NCBI GenBank assembly: GCA_025506515.1
Contig: CM046447.1
Span: 85,990,748 to 86,054,747, forward strand
Source of the DNA: Flaveria trinervia
Lineage: Eukaryota > Streptophyta > Magnoliopsida > Asterales > Asteraceae
Length of the DNA: 64,000 nt
Direction of reading: 5' to 3'
Below the pieces are notes generated by a model that did not search any database, was not told the DNA's origin, and was given only the letters and a program-made list of their open reading frames with translations. The position numbers were made by a program, and so were the translations under genes. Of this stretch, positions 32,961 through 46,389 are shown in pieces (position 1 is the stretch's first letter; the number at the start of each line of letters is the position of its first letter).

Positions 32961-35936
32961 AAAACAAGACTGCTTGTTCTAAAAGCTGTATGAAATTGGT
33001 TATTTGGGGCTAGCTTTAATTTCTTTTTTTAGTTTTATTAATGTTGAATTATCTAACTATTAAGGTTGGTTGTTTTGGTAATGTAATATGTGCATGGTAA
33101 GGTTGGTTTGTTGGTAGATTTAAGGTTATGGTAACTGCCCTCATTATGTTTTTCTTTCTGTGAAATTGGGGAAACATGCAAATGTCATGGTGAAACTACT
33201 CTAATCTAGTATATATGATGTTTTTTATTTAATTTTGTCAATTATAACAAACTCTCTTCATACTTTGTTATGGTTTCTAGGCTTTTAGATTAGTTGAGTT
33301 TGTTCGGTTAGTTGGAGACTTTTTTACTGTTTACTATCATCTATAGTTAAATTAACACTTCGTAAGTTACTCAATGTACCATAATAATTTGAGTTAAAAT
33401 GGCTTAATTGTTTTGTTAAGGGTTCGTGTTAGTTATAATACTTTGTAGTAAAAATTTATTGAAACAACAAACCTATGTATTGACACAACTACAAACGCAC
33501 AGGCTGTGATCAAGATATGTGAGAAGATGATAGAGCTGTGATGAAAAATGAAATCATCTGATTGAATTTGTGAACGAATGATTGAAACCATGAACTTGTG
33601 ATTTTGAAGCATTGTGAAAGAAGTAGTGAAAGCTTGTCAGGTGAAGTGATCGATCAAGAGGATAAGGTAGTCGGAAATCGATAATCTGTTGCTACAGTTT
33701 ACAATCGAGGGAAAGAAGAAAGAAAGATTTGGTTGTGGTAATAAAAAAAACATAATTTAAAGTTTGGAAGTTAAAGTTGCACACACGTTGATCAAGGACA
33801 CCCTTGACTGTTTTTGGGGTTGGTCTCGTAAACATAAAGGTAAAATGAAAGCAGGGACATATATACGGTATAAATAATAAAAACAATTGTTTTAAACCCC
33901 AAAAATTTAAACGCCCCTAAATTTTAAAATAAAAACACCCAAAAATTTATGGGTTTCTAAATTTCAAAATAAAAACATACGTTTTTAAATAAATGAGAAG
34001 AATAACAAATTTATCGAAGGATAATAAAAATATTGAAGATTTATCAAGGTTAACTTACAAAACTTGGTTCATCGAGGTTGACTTACGAAACTTGTTCACC
34101 AAAAGTTCGTTCAATGTTGAAGGTTTTTTTAAGTTCTATCAATTTTAAATTATTTTTTTCAATTAATCATCTGATCTACTAACTATTATTATCTGATGTT
34201 GATTAATGCTCAATTGCTTTAATTTTATATCATTGTTTTTTTTGCTTATTTGTATCTATTTGTTGTTAGTTTTTAATCTACATTTGCAATTGATTTTTCT
34301 TTTTACTTTAATTAATTGTTACTTGTTTATCATTTAATATGTACTTTTTAGTTGATGATGTTTAAGTTAATTAGTTGTTTTTTGCCATACTATAAACAAA
34401 TTTATTATGTCGTCGGTTTGTGACAAATGCCTGTAGGAATAACATATAGATAAGGGCCTCAAAATTTTGTTTCGCTTTAGGTTTCTAGAATTATCGAGCC
34501 AACCGTGAATCAAAACAACTTGTGCGCTTGCTTGTTTGTGAGGCTGCTTATTTGATTTGTGTATGCTGTAAACAAAAGAAACATAATTTTCAACTGTTGC
34601 TCATAAGTTTCTCTCTTATGTATTTTTAATTTTTATTTCTTTTAGGTTTGACACGACAACAAGAAACAAAACTGAATAGATCAGGAAGAAATGTGTGATA
34701 CGGAGTTGTGTGGAGGCATCAAATTTAAAAGAGTGAATGAATCAAGTAGAAGTTTTGGTTTGATTTTATTTAGTTAATTGTTATACAATAGAGTATGGTT
34801 AGCAGACATGGTGATCATATTATATATAATATAATTAAAGTGTTAAACGATCGAATTCTCTAACAATTAGTACGTGTAATACTCATGGGAGCTAATATTT
34901 CATAAGCTAGATAAACAAAAACTAAAGACTTCTACCATAGATAACAAAGCTACATGTTTTTTTTGTGTGTATTATGGACTATATCAAAAGTTAAAGAATG
35001 TAGGTGTTATTTTCTTAAAGAGCATGTAATTAATAAAAAGCTATATCATAAATACGTACGTATAGGATTTTAAAAAGTGATAAATTCTTAGGTTACATAT
35101 ATCAAGCATAACATGGGTGGTTGTTTTAGAATGGTAGCAATGGGGAGACAATATTGGTGTGCAGTAGCCATCGTTTTACATACGGCGAAGGCAATCTTGG
35201 TGTCATAAATGTCTCAACCGGTGCCTTCTTCTTTGACCATTCTTGTGGCTTTCAACTCATTTATTACTTTCTTTCTTTCTTTCTTTTTGTCAGTTATTTT
35301 TGCTCAATAATTAAATGATTTTTCAACATTAAATATTCTATTGTATTGTATTTTATTTTTGTTTGGAAGAAAAATACAAATTGGTGACAAAAAGCTGTGG
35401 CCAGTGGGGTTGTAGTTTACCAAGGAGTAGTCAAAGAAACGGTGTTTATTATTCGAACTGATAAACAAATAATGAAATAAACCCTCGTTAACCCCACCGT
35501 TATCATACTCGACGCATGCTCATAACGTCTGCAAAGGGATACATTTTTTCTTTTTCTTTTTCTTTTTCTTTTTTTGTTTACTTCCGCGAGGTATGTTTTG
35601 TGTTTTTTTAAATGACTACGAGTGCCATGTCATCTTAAATTTTATTTACTTTCTTAACAATTGAAAATTGTTTTTTTAACGTTCTGCGTATTGTTGTAAT
35701 CTTTGGTTATTTTATTTCAAGTTTGATTGATTTTGGATAATTTAAATAATTATTCCCTTTGTCTACGGGCTCACTGATGGCCTGATGTTGACTTTCACGA
35801 TCACATGCCATGGAGCAGCGGTAGTCTGGTACTACTTTTACAGCAAAGAGTACAATACGTTTGCCTACACAAGTGACAAGACCATCCACACTATTAGGTT
35901 AAGCTAGTCGTCTCTTCTTTTTTCTTTTTTTTTCCA
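32961..35936 (+). other. 3' flank of the kinase gene and intergenic DNA
   Basis: The transcript probably ends within the first 300 bases; no single polyadenylation signal stands out. Beyond that no gene is seen. Microsatellites are present: CTTT repeats at about 35269-35288 and TTTTTC repeats at 35546-35574. Confidence 0.5.
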
Positions 35937-35944
35937 CGTGTAAT

Positions 35945-36558
35945 AAGTGATGCAAACGAACCGAATGTTCAAAGTACTATTTGTGAATTGTTCGGTAACA
36001 AGTTCATTTGTGTTCGTTCGTTTAGTAAATAAACGAATACAAACAAACAAATTTCATTCGTTCATTTATGTTCATGAACATTCGATAACGTGTTCGTTAA
36101 TGTCCATTTGTGAACTTTCAATAATGTGTTCGTGAAGGTGTTTGTTTATGTTCTTAATTTACGTTATATATATTTATGATAATTATATCAAGTATTTTTT
36201 ACTATTTATGTTTAGTACGTGTTTATTATTGGTGGATTTTGCGTAATATTTGTGATGAAAATACAAATTTTATTCTAATATAAATATATGATCATTTGTA
36301 TTCCGTTTGTGTTTATGAACTTCCTTGTTTTGTTATGTTCATGTATATTTGTTTCTATTCGATTGGTTTTGTTTTTGTTTGTTGCATTTGATAGGTGTTC
36401 ATAAACAGTTCATGAACATGTTTTTTCTTAATAAACGAACACGGACAAGAAATCTTGTTCGATAAGTGTTTGTGAACAGTTCATGAATAAAATTTATTTC
36501 TTTATGAAAGAACACAAACAAGACCATGTTCGTGTTTCTTGGTTCGTTTGCAACCCTA
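35945..36558. mobile_element. Palindromic GAAC/GTTC-rich MITE, copy 1
   Basis: The inverted ends are TGCAAACGAACC (35951-35962) and, at the right, GGTTCGTTTGCA (36541-36552) followed by ACCCTA. The interior is full of TTCGTTCATTTATGTTC and GAACATAAAC-type segments in both orientations, so the strand can fold on itself. Flanking CGTGTAAT and TGTGAAAT match at 6 of 8. It is probably hAT-like (TAGGGTTG-type end) and non-coding. Confidence 0.6.
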
Positions 36559-37275
36559 TGTGAAATATCAGCACAACATCATTTTTTTGTTCATTTTCCC
36601 TGGTTTTCTTTCGTTTCTTCTCATTTACATGGAGTAGTCCTGCTTTCCTCAGTATTCCCAAAATATAATTTTTGCTTTCTTACGGTGGACATTCTCCGAT
36701 CTAGGGTTTTTATGGTCATCAGATCCAGGGGTTGTATTTTTGTTCGGAGAAAAAACTATCGGGTATCGCATATATTTCCGGGTAGCTTCCTTTGGAATCA
36801 CTTTGTGCACTCTAGTATGTATCTTATTAATTTTGAATAAAAATAATATTTCTTTAGTTTTAGAAAAATCACATTATGAATAAGAATATTAAATGATTAC
36901 CAATAAAATTAATAGAAAAACATTCATCAATGATTAAAAACATTGCACAACTAATCATAATATTAAAAAAGCAAGCTACACATTATCAACAAAAATGAAC
37001 TTAATTAATGATTAAAAACATTACGCGTCTAATCATAATATTAAAAAAACAAATTACACATTACCAACGAAAATAAACTTAACTAAACTAGTATACACAT
37101 CTTTTGTGATTTTATCCTTTTAACTTTTTGGCATTTAACATGATAGATATATCATGGTCGCCAATTTTAATCATTAATATTTTAAAAATATTATCAGTAC
37201 TCCTTCATCTCATTCATCATATTTTCTTTAAACTAAAATTTTCACTCTTTAATTTTGTATGTGAGGCATAAAAAA
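36559..37275 (+). other. Intergenic, no feature seen
   Basis: AT-rich. A short direct repeat, GATTAAAAACATT...CTAATCATAATATTAAAAAA, occurs at about 36932 and 37010. Confidence 0.4.
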
Positions 37276-37640
37276 TTACCTAGAATTAGAATTAGTGTCT
37301 CTATTAATGTTGTCATTATTTGATGAACTTGGTGCTCGTTTAGCTTTGTTCATCCGGAGCGCGTGTGTTTGGTATGATTGGATCAGAGGTGCCATCCAAT
37401 AATCCTCCTCGTTGAGGTCACAAAGACAACTTGCGCCGGATGAACTTGATACATAATCATTGTCCTTCAAAGTTTTCTTGCGCTTGACAACACCATATTT
37501 TTCAAGCATTTAAGGCACCGTTGTGAATTTTCGGATGGCCCTTAACAATGTGCCAAATTGCAAGATGGCTAAAAGAAGAACCCTCAATGGATATGCATTG
37601 TTCTGGTACCTTCGTCAAGAAAATTAATATCATTCTATCT
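37276..37640 (-). pseudogene. Remnant of PIF/Harbinger-type ORF1 (trihelix/NAM-associated protein)
   Basis: The minus strand reads, across a shift, SIEGSSFSHLAIWHIVKGHPK, then SSSGASCLCDLNEEDYWM and MNKAKRAPSSSN. This resembles the C-terminal end of plant ORF1 proteins often annotated as glutathione S-transferase T3-like: a trihelix domain ending WxxVKxHPKW, an acidic DLNEED motif, then a basic AKR tail. Such proteins accompany PIF/Harbinger transposases, and some were domesticated. Only about 110 residues survive. The upstream minus-strand ORF at 38291-38473 could belong to it but shows no clear motif. Confidence 0.45.
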
Positions 37641-38979
37641 ACTTTTGCACGTGTTGTAGAGATGGTTGTAGTAAAATTTTAAAATAATTTTTATTTTTTA
37701 ATGTAACCCGTAGTGTAACATATATAATTTTAAAAGAAGAACCGATGTGGTGTTACCTCCTTGCCGCTACCACGATGGAAATAATCTCAATGTGGTGGTG
37801 CCCAAGCCTCATAGCCTAATACCCATAAACACACGTAAGAATATGTGTTGACACAACCTTAGTGTTGGGTGCGTTTATTTCACACACTTTAATATAAATC
37901 AGAATATGTGTTCACTTATCATTGGTCCTTTTGGGAATTAGTGTGAAACGAAAAGTTCCGAATGTTGAGCCTTATTTGTTGGTGGATAGCAAAGGTATGT
38001 TTTTCCCTATTCTTATGTCTGAAAGTTTTATTTGTTTTGTTTCTAATCATGTTGTTTTGTTCTTGCAAAAACAAGTGCGCGCATTGGACTATTTGATTCT
38101 TGATGATTCATGTAATGTAGAATCTGGCGCAAGAAATTTGTAATGTCATTGTTTGCACCAAACATGTTCGGTTCAAGGTGGTGATTTGTAGATGTTGACG
38201 ATAATGAGGTAATTAACTTATATAGAAGCATGCCTACACTTAAAAAAAATTTGAACAAGAAAACTAATTAATGCTATAATAATCAAGTAATTAATAAGAC
38301 ATACACTTACTATCATTCGAGTCGCTTTCAGATCTATGTAACTTAGAGGATCTATGGACTATGTTAAGACTTTTAATTGCATCCTCATAGAGCTCAATAG
38401 AAGTGGCTCGCATCCTAAAATATTCGTCTGCAACAATGGGTAACTTGTTAGTTATTAATACCTTACCATCCAATGATACGCGACACTATCGATCCCATAG
38501 TGTGTCAGGACGACTCCCCTTAAAGGCGGTTATCCTCATGCTTTTATCTACAAGACTTGTTAATTAATGAGACCACTTTGGGATCGATTAGTGTTTCATT
38601 AACTTATTTTGTATGTACGTGCAATTCTTGGTTTATGTTTGTATTACATTTACTAAACTAACAACAACAATATGCAAAACAAGTTTCGCTGTTAATGACA
38701 CAAATTGTCTCGTAAATATATAATTTCCTAGTCCATCTTATACTACAAAATAATTAGAATCACATTCAGAGGTAAGTGAAACTCACTTCACAATCGGTAT
38801 AATTAATAAGACCATTAGTTCAACAAAATAGTTTTCACGATATTCAAAGATGCGGAGAACTAAGAATGTTAAATGGTAAGAGATTTTAAGAGTAATTATA
38901 ATAAACACTTAGGTAGAATTTGGCATACGAGAGAGAACAAGGGCTATAATATAATTAACCATTAGAGGTGAATAAAGAA
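37641..38979 (+). other. Intergenic, no clear feature
   Basis: Short ORFs (37922-38143 plus, 38291-38473 minus) have no recognisable domain. Confidence 0.4.
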
Positions 38980-40170
38980 AAAGATGTTTGGTTGGTGAAA
39001 AAAATAAAATGTACTACTACAAATGTAATCTCATTCTCTCTAAACACATTAAATTTATTACATTTACTTTTTTTTCATTTCATTTATTTTTTCATCCATG
39101 GTCACCACCTCCATCCATACACCGCCCGCCACCACCACCACCGCCCGCCACCACCACCACCGCCCGCCATTGACCACCACCGCCAATCACCATGGCCACC
39201 ACCCCTTACCACCCCTTGGCTTGTAAATGAACCGAACGAACACGAACGCCAACATGTTCGTTCATTAAGAAAATTAAAATGTTCATGTTCGTTCATGTTT
39301 GTTCGTTAAAAAGCTAAATGAATACTTTACGAACATAGAAGAACACATATGAACAATAATAAATGAACATAAAAGAACAATAATAAACAAACATAACTGA
39401 ACACAAAAAAACCTTAAACGGCCATTTTGAAATTTTTAGGTGTATTAGTGGAAATTGAAATCTCACTAAACTAATAGGTTTCTAGTATAAACGAACATAA
39501 ATGAACAAACCTAAACGAACGTAAATGAACGAACATAAATGAAAGTTTATGAACGTAAACAAATGAACAAAACATATGTTCATGTTTGTTCGTTTAATTA
39601 AACAAACATAATTTTTTTGTTCATGTTCATTCGTTTCTTAAACAAATGAACATAAATAAATTTTCTGCCAAACAGTTCTTGAACATTCGGTTTATTTACA
39701 GGCCTACCACTCTCGCCAACCACCACGACCACACCCACCAACCACCATCAGTCACCACCACCACTAACAACCACTATTATTAACCACCACCATTGGGAAC
39801 CGCTACCCACTAGCACTAGCCGCCGCCACCACCCATCACCACTGCCCACCACCAGCCGCCACCACCATAGCCACAACCCACCACTATTAGGAACCACCAC
39901 TGCCTACCGCCTACCACCCACCACAACTGATAACCATCGACCGCCATCATTGGGAATCACCATTGGTCACCACCAACCACCAATGGTCAGCAGTACCACC
40001 ATGACCAATTCTGTATTCTATTTCGTCTTTTCCTACCTAATAAACAACACAAATTAATAATTTATTTCATTCTCACAAGTAACTAAAAATGATAATAAAA
40101 TATAATGATTCATTTTATTTCTTCATCTACTTCATTTCATCATACATTTCATTAATTCGTCCATTTCATT
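38980..40170. mobile_element. CCA-rich non-autonomous element, copy 2, interrupted by a MITE
   Basis: AAATGAAA/TTTCATTT-rich arms surround a core of CCACCACC triplets (39100-39215 and 39706-39990). The core is split by a GAAC/GTTC-rich MITE at 39216-39705. It includes a minisatellite of CCACCACCACCACCGCCCG units (39125-39170). Without the insert the element would be about 700 bp, similar to the other copies. Confidence 0.5.
39216..39705. mobile_element. Palindromic GAAC/GTTC-rich MITE, copy 2 (nested)
   Basis: Inverted ends: GGCTTGTAAATGAACCGAAC at the left and, on the other strand, GGCCTGTAAATAAACCGAAT at the right. The interior has alternating AACGAACATAAATG and CATGTTCGTTCATTTA-type segments. 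Flanks ACCACCCC (39208-39215) and ACCACTCT (39706-39713) agree at 6 of 8, differing only by C/T changes, as expected for an aged 8-bp hAT duplication. Related to 35945-36558. Confidence 0.65.
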
Positions 40171-40924
40171 ACCCCATATGACTGAAAAATAATTGGAGAA
40201 TCTTAATCGGAATCTAACTTTCACAATTCCAAAAAACCACAAGCGAAAGATTTGTTGCAAATTTAAAATTAGTTCTTTTCTATTTTTTAAAGAACAAAAT
40301 CTTATTCGTTCTTTTCTATTTTTTAAACTTTGTCTAATTGTTAGTGATTTTTCGGTTATCACTAACAAATAATTGAGAAATGTTAAAAAAAAATAATTCT
40401 ATCTTTTTAGGTTTTCTTCAATTTGACATTTGACAAAAGATAACGGCAACCTTAAAGAATGTTTTTATAACTTTTATTTGGAGGGTTGTCTTATCAGTTT
40501 CATCTTCGTCGGTGATCCTATCACAACCATGGATTGTTTGGGCCAACTTAACTGAACCGTTTCTTCACTCTGTTACAAAAAAGATGACAAAAAAGTCAAG
40601 ATGAAACTACAAACAATGGCGGTGGACCTTCCCCACATGGTTTGTGACGAAATGATAATATGATATGATGGATGTTAGGCCACATGTGATGAACTTGGAG
40701 AGAAACATAGTATACGTATATGTGTGAATGCTTAAGGATGCTACTGTTTGATGATTATATGGTCATAGAAACGATGAAGACTTTATGATCACTAGTGTTT
40801 ATAAGCCTAACACTTTGTTTTCTTTGTTGATATTGTCCCGTAGAGACTAGAGACCCGTGATTTTATTAAACCAAGGTAGATGTTAACTAGATGGGGCATA
40901 TTTATCATTAAAGGTTTATTAAGG

Positions 40925-41045
40925 TGTTGGGTTGCGTATAATGGTAAAACCATTGGAGATGGATGATGCATTGATGCTCCATTTGAGGTCAAGAGTTCAA
41001 GTCCCATCCTAACAAAATAATGTAATTTATTATGGTGTAAATTAA
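40925..41045 (+). repeat. tRNA-derived SINE-like sequence
   Basis: An A-box-like TATAATGGTAAAACC (about 40937) is followed about 50 bases later by a B-box-like GAGTTCAAGTCCC (about 40993), giving the spacing of a polymerase III promoter in plant SINEs. A short non-coding body follows. The ends are not defined and no folded tRNA can be drawn. Confidence 0.4.
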
Positions 41046-44000
41046 AATTACGGCGTAAATTAAGAGTAGTTAAAAGGAACATATGAGTTGTCATTCTAAA
41101 GAAAACTGATAAGGTTTGTTTAAACATAATGATAAATAGATTTTCCCTACCCCACTTGTTGGATTGATATAAACTTAGAACACAAGAATTTATCTAAAAC
41201 AGTTAGAATATACGTAATCTTCTTTAATCGCTAGGATCAATCTCACAATATGCTAAAGAACAATAAAAACAATGTACACAATGGGTTCAAGTACTTTGTA
41301 TATACTCATTCAAAATAATACAAGCTACACCGCAAAGCAAAACTAGTCAAGTAACATATCAACTATTACATTGAGAGTTTTAGTTTAATAACTAAAGCAA
41401 GTTTCTCTTAAACAACCGATTGGAACAAACACTAATGTTTTGTATTCACTATCAAATTGAGTAGGGAGGCCAAGATCTACTCAAGTCAAACCTACCTTAG
41501 AACCTACTCAAGTGAAACTAACGTAGATCTAGACTATATACGCATAACTATAAGCAACCATTGTCGCTTCTTGCCTAGCCATCTACATTGCCGTTGCCAT
41601 TGTTGTAGACCTTGGTGAAACATAGCACCTCTGTTGTCGATTGCTTGCTTGTGATGTGAGGTTTTTTTTTCTTCTGATGATATGATCGAGTTTTTCTTGT
41701 TGGTAATTGTTTGGAAATTTTACAACATAAAAACCACTTCCAATGCCCTTCATTTGTCACCTCAGCATGAGCATCACTATCTTCTTTCTCTTTCATCTCT
41801 TTCTTCTTTCTTTTTCCTCATTCTTTCAAAGCTTATCTACTCATTCCTAGAATCCTAGATGTGTTACACCAATACTGTAAGAACTAGTCTAGACAACAAA
41901 CCATTTGTGTCTTTACGATCCACTCGTAAAAAAGAATGACAACATAGATAATAGAATACTTTAAACTATACGTAGGCATGCATGTGTACATATTAAAAGA
42001 TGAAAATGATATATTTTCTAATACAGATTTACATGTTAAGTACAGTATAAGGACTTAATAATATAATACATGAGTTTAAAATATTAAATTAATCATAGAA
42101 TGATCTTTTTTAGACCAAAAAACAAAATAATATTAAAATCCAATCTGATTATCCGATCCGATTCACCCTACTCATCGGCCGAGTACTAACCGGTTGATTA
42201 AACGAAAACCATCTACGATCGATTCTATCATTGTTTCCCAGTTCAATTGGTCCGAACGACCGGTTTGGTCCGGTTGTGAAAACACCACGTTACATGCTTT
42301 TCCCCTTTCTTTTTTTTTCTTCTTTTTCTCACCCTCTTACATGCTACCTAGGATTTGGATATCAAAAAGCATCTCCATTAGAGTATCCAACAATTCACTC
42401 GTGCGTGGTGGCTAAGAGTTCCAAGTTAACTCATACTTACGTATTTGTCAAAAAATTGTCTTTTACAGTAATCTTATACTTTCTTATTGATTTTATTTTC
42501 TTTATTATTGATTTGTTTGTCAAGACTCGATCAAAAACAAATTAACAAATCGGTATTATCTACTTCTATTGTGTAAAGGTGATTAAGGTCATATTCACAG
42601 AGTTATATGTAAAAAGTGTTTCACTAATATGACTCAATTACCTTAAATACTCAAACTTTGAATTAAAAATTAGAACTTTTGATGAATTTAATAAAACTAA
42701 TGTAAAAAGCAACAAAACTTTAGAATTAATTTACTTAAAAAAATGTACGACAATCACTTTCGGGATCTCAATTATGCAAGATTAACAATTTATACATTGA
42801 CATTAGGGTTTATTAAACCTACTTCTCAAACCTTCAACTTTTGATTAACATAATAAAAAATATCAAACATTTAAGACTCGTTCATTCATAATATTATTAA
42901 CTTGTCTATATCAAATTACCTCTTAATTTTAATGAGTTCATGATGCAAGAAAAAATAAAAATTGATAATTTCAACAAACAACTTTATATATAAACGAATC
43001 TCATGACTTAACCAAAACTTGAACTTACATTCAATGACCGTTGTTCAACACAACCCTAATAGAAACACATAAAAAGTCTTACTTAACCTAATCGATTCTC
43101 CCATAAGCAATCACACAAGACCTAGCCACACATCATCTTTTCTAATTCTTGAATATTGATTTGAATGATAATCAATGGCGAGCTAGAATGAATAATGAAG
43201 CTTGGAAGCGCTAAAAATCGCCTTCATTTTGATAAATTTCGTGTTGGGGAGGTTCTCTTTTCGAATTAGATTAGATAGGTTTAAATAAATTTGAAGTTAA
43301 AAAAATTCGAGGTTTGTTCAGAAACCGGCGTATGATATGCCGGCCCTGGGCGTATTATACGCCAACCTCATCATTACTACGCCCAAATTTCTGTATTTTT
43401 TCCTAATACATCCCGAAATACACAACCAATATGCTAACCGACGTATCATACGCCGATATGGTCCTCATTGTGCTTTTTTCGTAACTATTACTATTTACCA
43501 CTTTAATTCTTCTAATTCCGTGTTTTGCTTATTTTCCTTCAAAATAAGATTTCTTTAACTCCAACCACCTACAAATCAAAAAACACACAAAGTGACTTTG
43601 TCTCAGATTAGTCACGATGTAAAATCACATATTTAGATTAATTAAGCACTGAATTATCACCACGTGATCAATTTATTATTTATATTTTATTTTTATGTAA
43701 TAACTAATTGTTTAATTAAAAATATGTAAAAAAATAAACTCAATTTACATCTCATAACGTAAATGGTATATCTTATTTAGGGAGTGATATTCTGCTTCTG
43801 TGAACTCAAAATCCATTACCCACACTTGATACCCTTGGAGGTGGTCAAAAAGCATGGCTAGCTTATAACAACCCTAATTAAATTTCATCAAGTCTAATAT
43901 GTGTTTACACTGTTACAACTTCCCTTTTTTAATTACTAACTCCTCCCCGTACCCATTGATGGATTCCACGTTCGCTTTTAATTCCTCATTTTATTATTCT

Positions 44001-44862
44001 TGCACTTTCCCACTTTTTCCCCTAAAATTATTATTTAAAGAAAAAGATAATGTGAAATGATCTTTTATTTTTTATTTTAAGTTTTGAAAATGAAAGCCCA
44101 AGATCTCCATGCTACATTTGCTTTTTGTCCAAAATCAAGAAAACCTTTATGCGGCTCATGTGTTCCCTTTCATCTTTGTTAGATTTACACTGTTTTAGAA
44201 ACCATGATTCTTAGTTGATATCTAACATTTGGTTCTAATGAGATTTAAGATGGAATCCAAGGAGTCTCGCTTAAATACACTATTTTCAAAACTGGACCGT
44301 ACCAATCAGTTGGACTTAAGTTTATTTTGATTGTTTCTAGTTGAACCGGATCACGTTGTTGGACTAGATTTTTATTTGTATTTATATTAACATGGGTGGA
44401 TCCACACGTGTGAGGTGGGGTTCACCTGACACCCGTAAAAGATATTTATTTTAATATGTATATAATCAAAACTCAAGAGACATCTAAGAAATTTTGAAAT
44501 CTACCTTCACGAAAAAAATGAAAGACAAAGAAACAAATGATGAAAATTGAAAATATATTTATGGCGCCCATAAAAGAAACTTGGAAGAAGAAAAAAGAGA
44601 GTAATAAATAATAGTTAAAAGTGATTAGTTATTGTGGAAATGAGTCACATAGTTTTGTACTTTTAGTCTTGATGCAGGGAAGAAGTTGTAAATTTATACT
44701 AGTACTCCTGATATATTTAGACCATCTCTCTTAACAAATCACTTTTTGTCTTAAATTTATATTTTCTTTAAATTGGATATTTTTAATTTGTAATATGTCA
44801 TTTGTCTCCATTTTAGTTATTTATCTAATTTTATATATTATGATCATCCTTTTCACTTTACA
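41046..44862 (+). other. AT-rich intergenic region
   Basis: About 3.8 kb without a supported gene. At 43322-43463 there are GC-rich palindromes of GGCGTAT-n-ATACGCC type. ORFs at 42194-42545 and 43337-43558 lack recognisable motifs. Confidence 0.45.
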
Positions 44863-44936
44863 CTTATTATAGCATGGGATGGGTTATATGGACATTCTAT
44901 CAGGTGTTATATAAACATACTTTAACTTTTTTTTAT

Positions 44937-45110
44937 GGGCCGTGAAGAATCTTACGGCCCGTGAAGGGTCTCCGGCAAATTAAAATTTTAAATTAACCGG
45001 TCATGACTGTGTAGTCGTTCACGGGCCGTAAAATTAAAACCATGAGAGCCTTCATGGGTCGTTAAAGAAGTAAATCACGGTCTATGACACGCTTTACGGG
45101 CCGTGAAGGT
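44937..45110. repeat. Left array of ACGGGCCGTGAA-type motifs
   Basis: Copies such as TTACGGCCCGTGAAGG, TTCACGGGCCGTAAA and TTTACGGGCCGTGAAGG occur in both orientations, unusually GC-rich against the AT-rich surroundings. They are likely subterminal transposase-binding repeats. Confidence 0.55.
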
Positions 45111-45383
45111 TGTCCACGTATTTTTTTGTTTTTAAATTATTTATCGGTTTTCGTGATTATTCATTTTTTATAATTATTTGAAGTGACATATTATTCATCG
45201 TAAAACGTATATCAACTATTTGATTTGATATATTATTCTGTATTTAACGATATATATAGGGATACATTTTAGTTTTTTATGAAACAATATCAATTGAGAT
45301 AAATAAATGTCAGATTGGAGAAATAATGTGTGAATAATTTGCTTCTAACTTATGTATAATTTTTAAAAGTATTCCGGAACCAA

Positions 45384-46317
45384 TTGATAACTACAATTGG
45401 CAGAATGGCAAAAATTGATCTCGGAATATTAAGAAGTTTTTACGAAACGAAGATGCTGAATTATGTAGGGTATATTACGTGGGTGTTGTGGATCTCCACT
45501 TACAATATTGGCGAGGACTTCTTGGGAACACAACTTTGTGTTCAGATGCAAGATTTTAAATTAGAAATTGTTTTACCCTAAAATAATTGTTTTAATGTAT
45601 ATTTTATTGTTATTTATATCATATTCAAGCATGAACAAATAGACTGACTATCTGACGACTTGAAGAAATAAGTAGATTAGAAGAGTTGCTGGGTAATTAT
45701 TATTGGATGATTTTTCCATTTGAGTGGTTTAACTTAATATACATGAGATCCGTTGATGGTAATGAATAAGCAGATGAAAGTAGAGATCTATATCATGCGT
45801 TATGAGAAGTTGATACGGTAATATTGTTTTCGTGTTATAATTGTTACTTAATTTGTCAAAAAAAGATATAATTGTGATATTATTTTTTATAGGTGTACGT
45901 ACTGATCACTAATGATAATGAAAATTGGTATCTTTTTAAAAGGAGTCACTACAAGTTCGTATATTCTTTCCTTATGAATGTCGTCTAAATACATGTGATG
46001 ATTCATGGTGCATTCATCATAATGTTCGGGTGATTATTGTACAATTTGAATCGTATTTCCTTTATTTTTTGGGACGTATATATTATTGGTTGCAATCTGA
46101 GCAAGAAGAAATTGAAGAATTGTTAGTGTCTGGTGAAACTGTGTGGCTTTTAAATGTAGGTCATATTAGTCGAGATTCAGAAGTTGTTATTTGTATGTTA
46201 TTACGTAGACTGGTTCAAAATAGATATTTAGAGTGACATGAAAATAATGTACAAGATACTTGCCTTAGATTTCGACGATTTATGGTAAATGAACTATATT
46301 CAAGACGGAAAATGTAA
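45384..46317 (+). pseudogene. ULP1-like (C48) cysteine peptidase remnant
   Basis: ULP1 enzymes cleave SUMO-type conjugates. From about 45703 one frame reads WMIFPFEWFNLIYM, SVDGNE, ADESRDLYHAL and EVDT, with two stops. A plausible 75-bp intron (45818-45892, GTAATATT...TTTATAG) then joins it to VYVLITNDNENWYLF. Family members have VY-P-I and a catalytic His before Trp; here Asn occupies that place. After a shift comes 46030-46236, with SRDSEVVIC where the family has the catalytic D-C-G (Cys is Ser here), then NNVQDTCLRFRRFMVNELYS, a typical C-terminus. Both catalytic positions are lost. ULP1 genes are carried by some plant MULEs. Confidence 0.5.
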
Positions 46318-46389
46318 TTATTTACTAAATAATATTTTTATTTGATTATTAATAAAAATATTCGAACAATCTAATAAAAATAACATAAA

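Noticed and set aside
39125..39170. CRISPR-like or satellite array
   Set aside because: The short CCA/CCG triplet repeat has no spacers and belongs to a triplet-cored element in a plant genome.
38968..39309. 113-codon His/Pro-rich ORF
   Set aside because: It runs from an element arm through the CCA core into the nested MITE, so it is an artefact of repeats.
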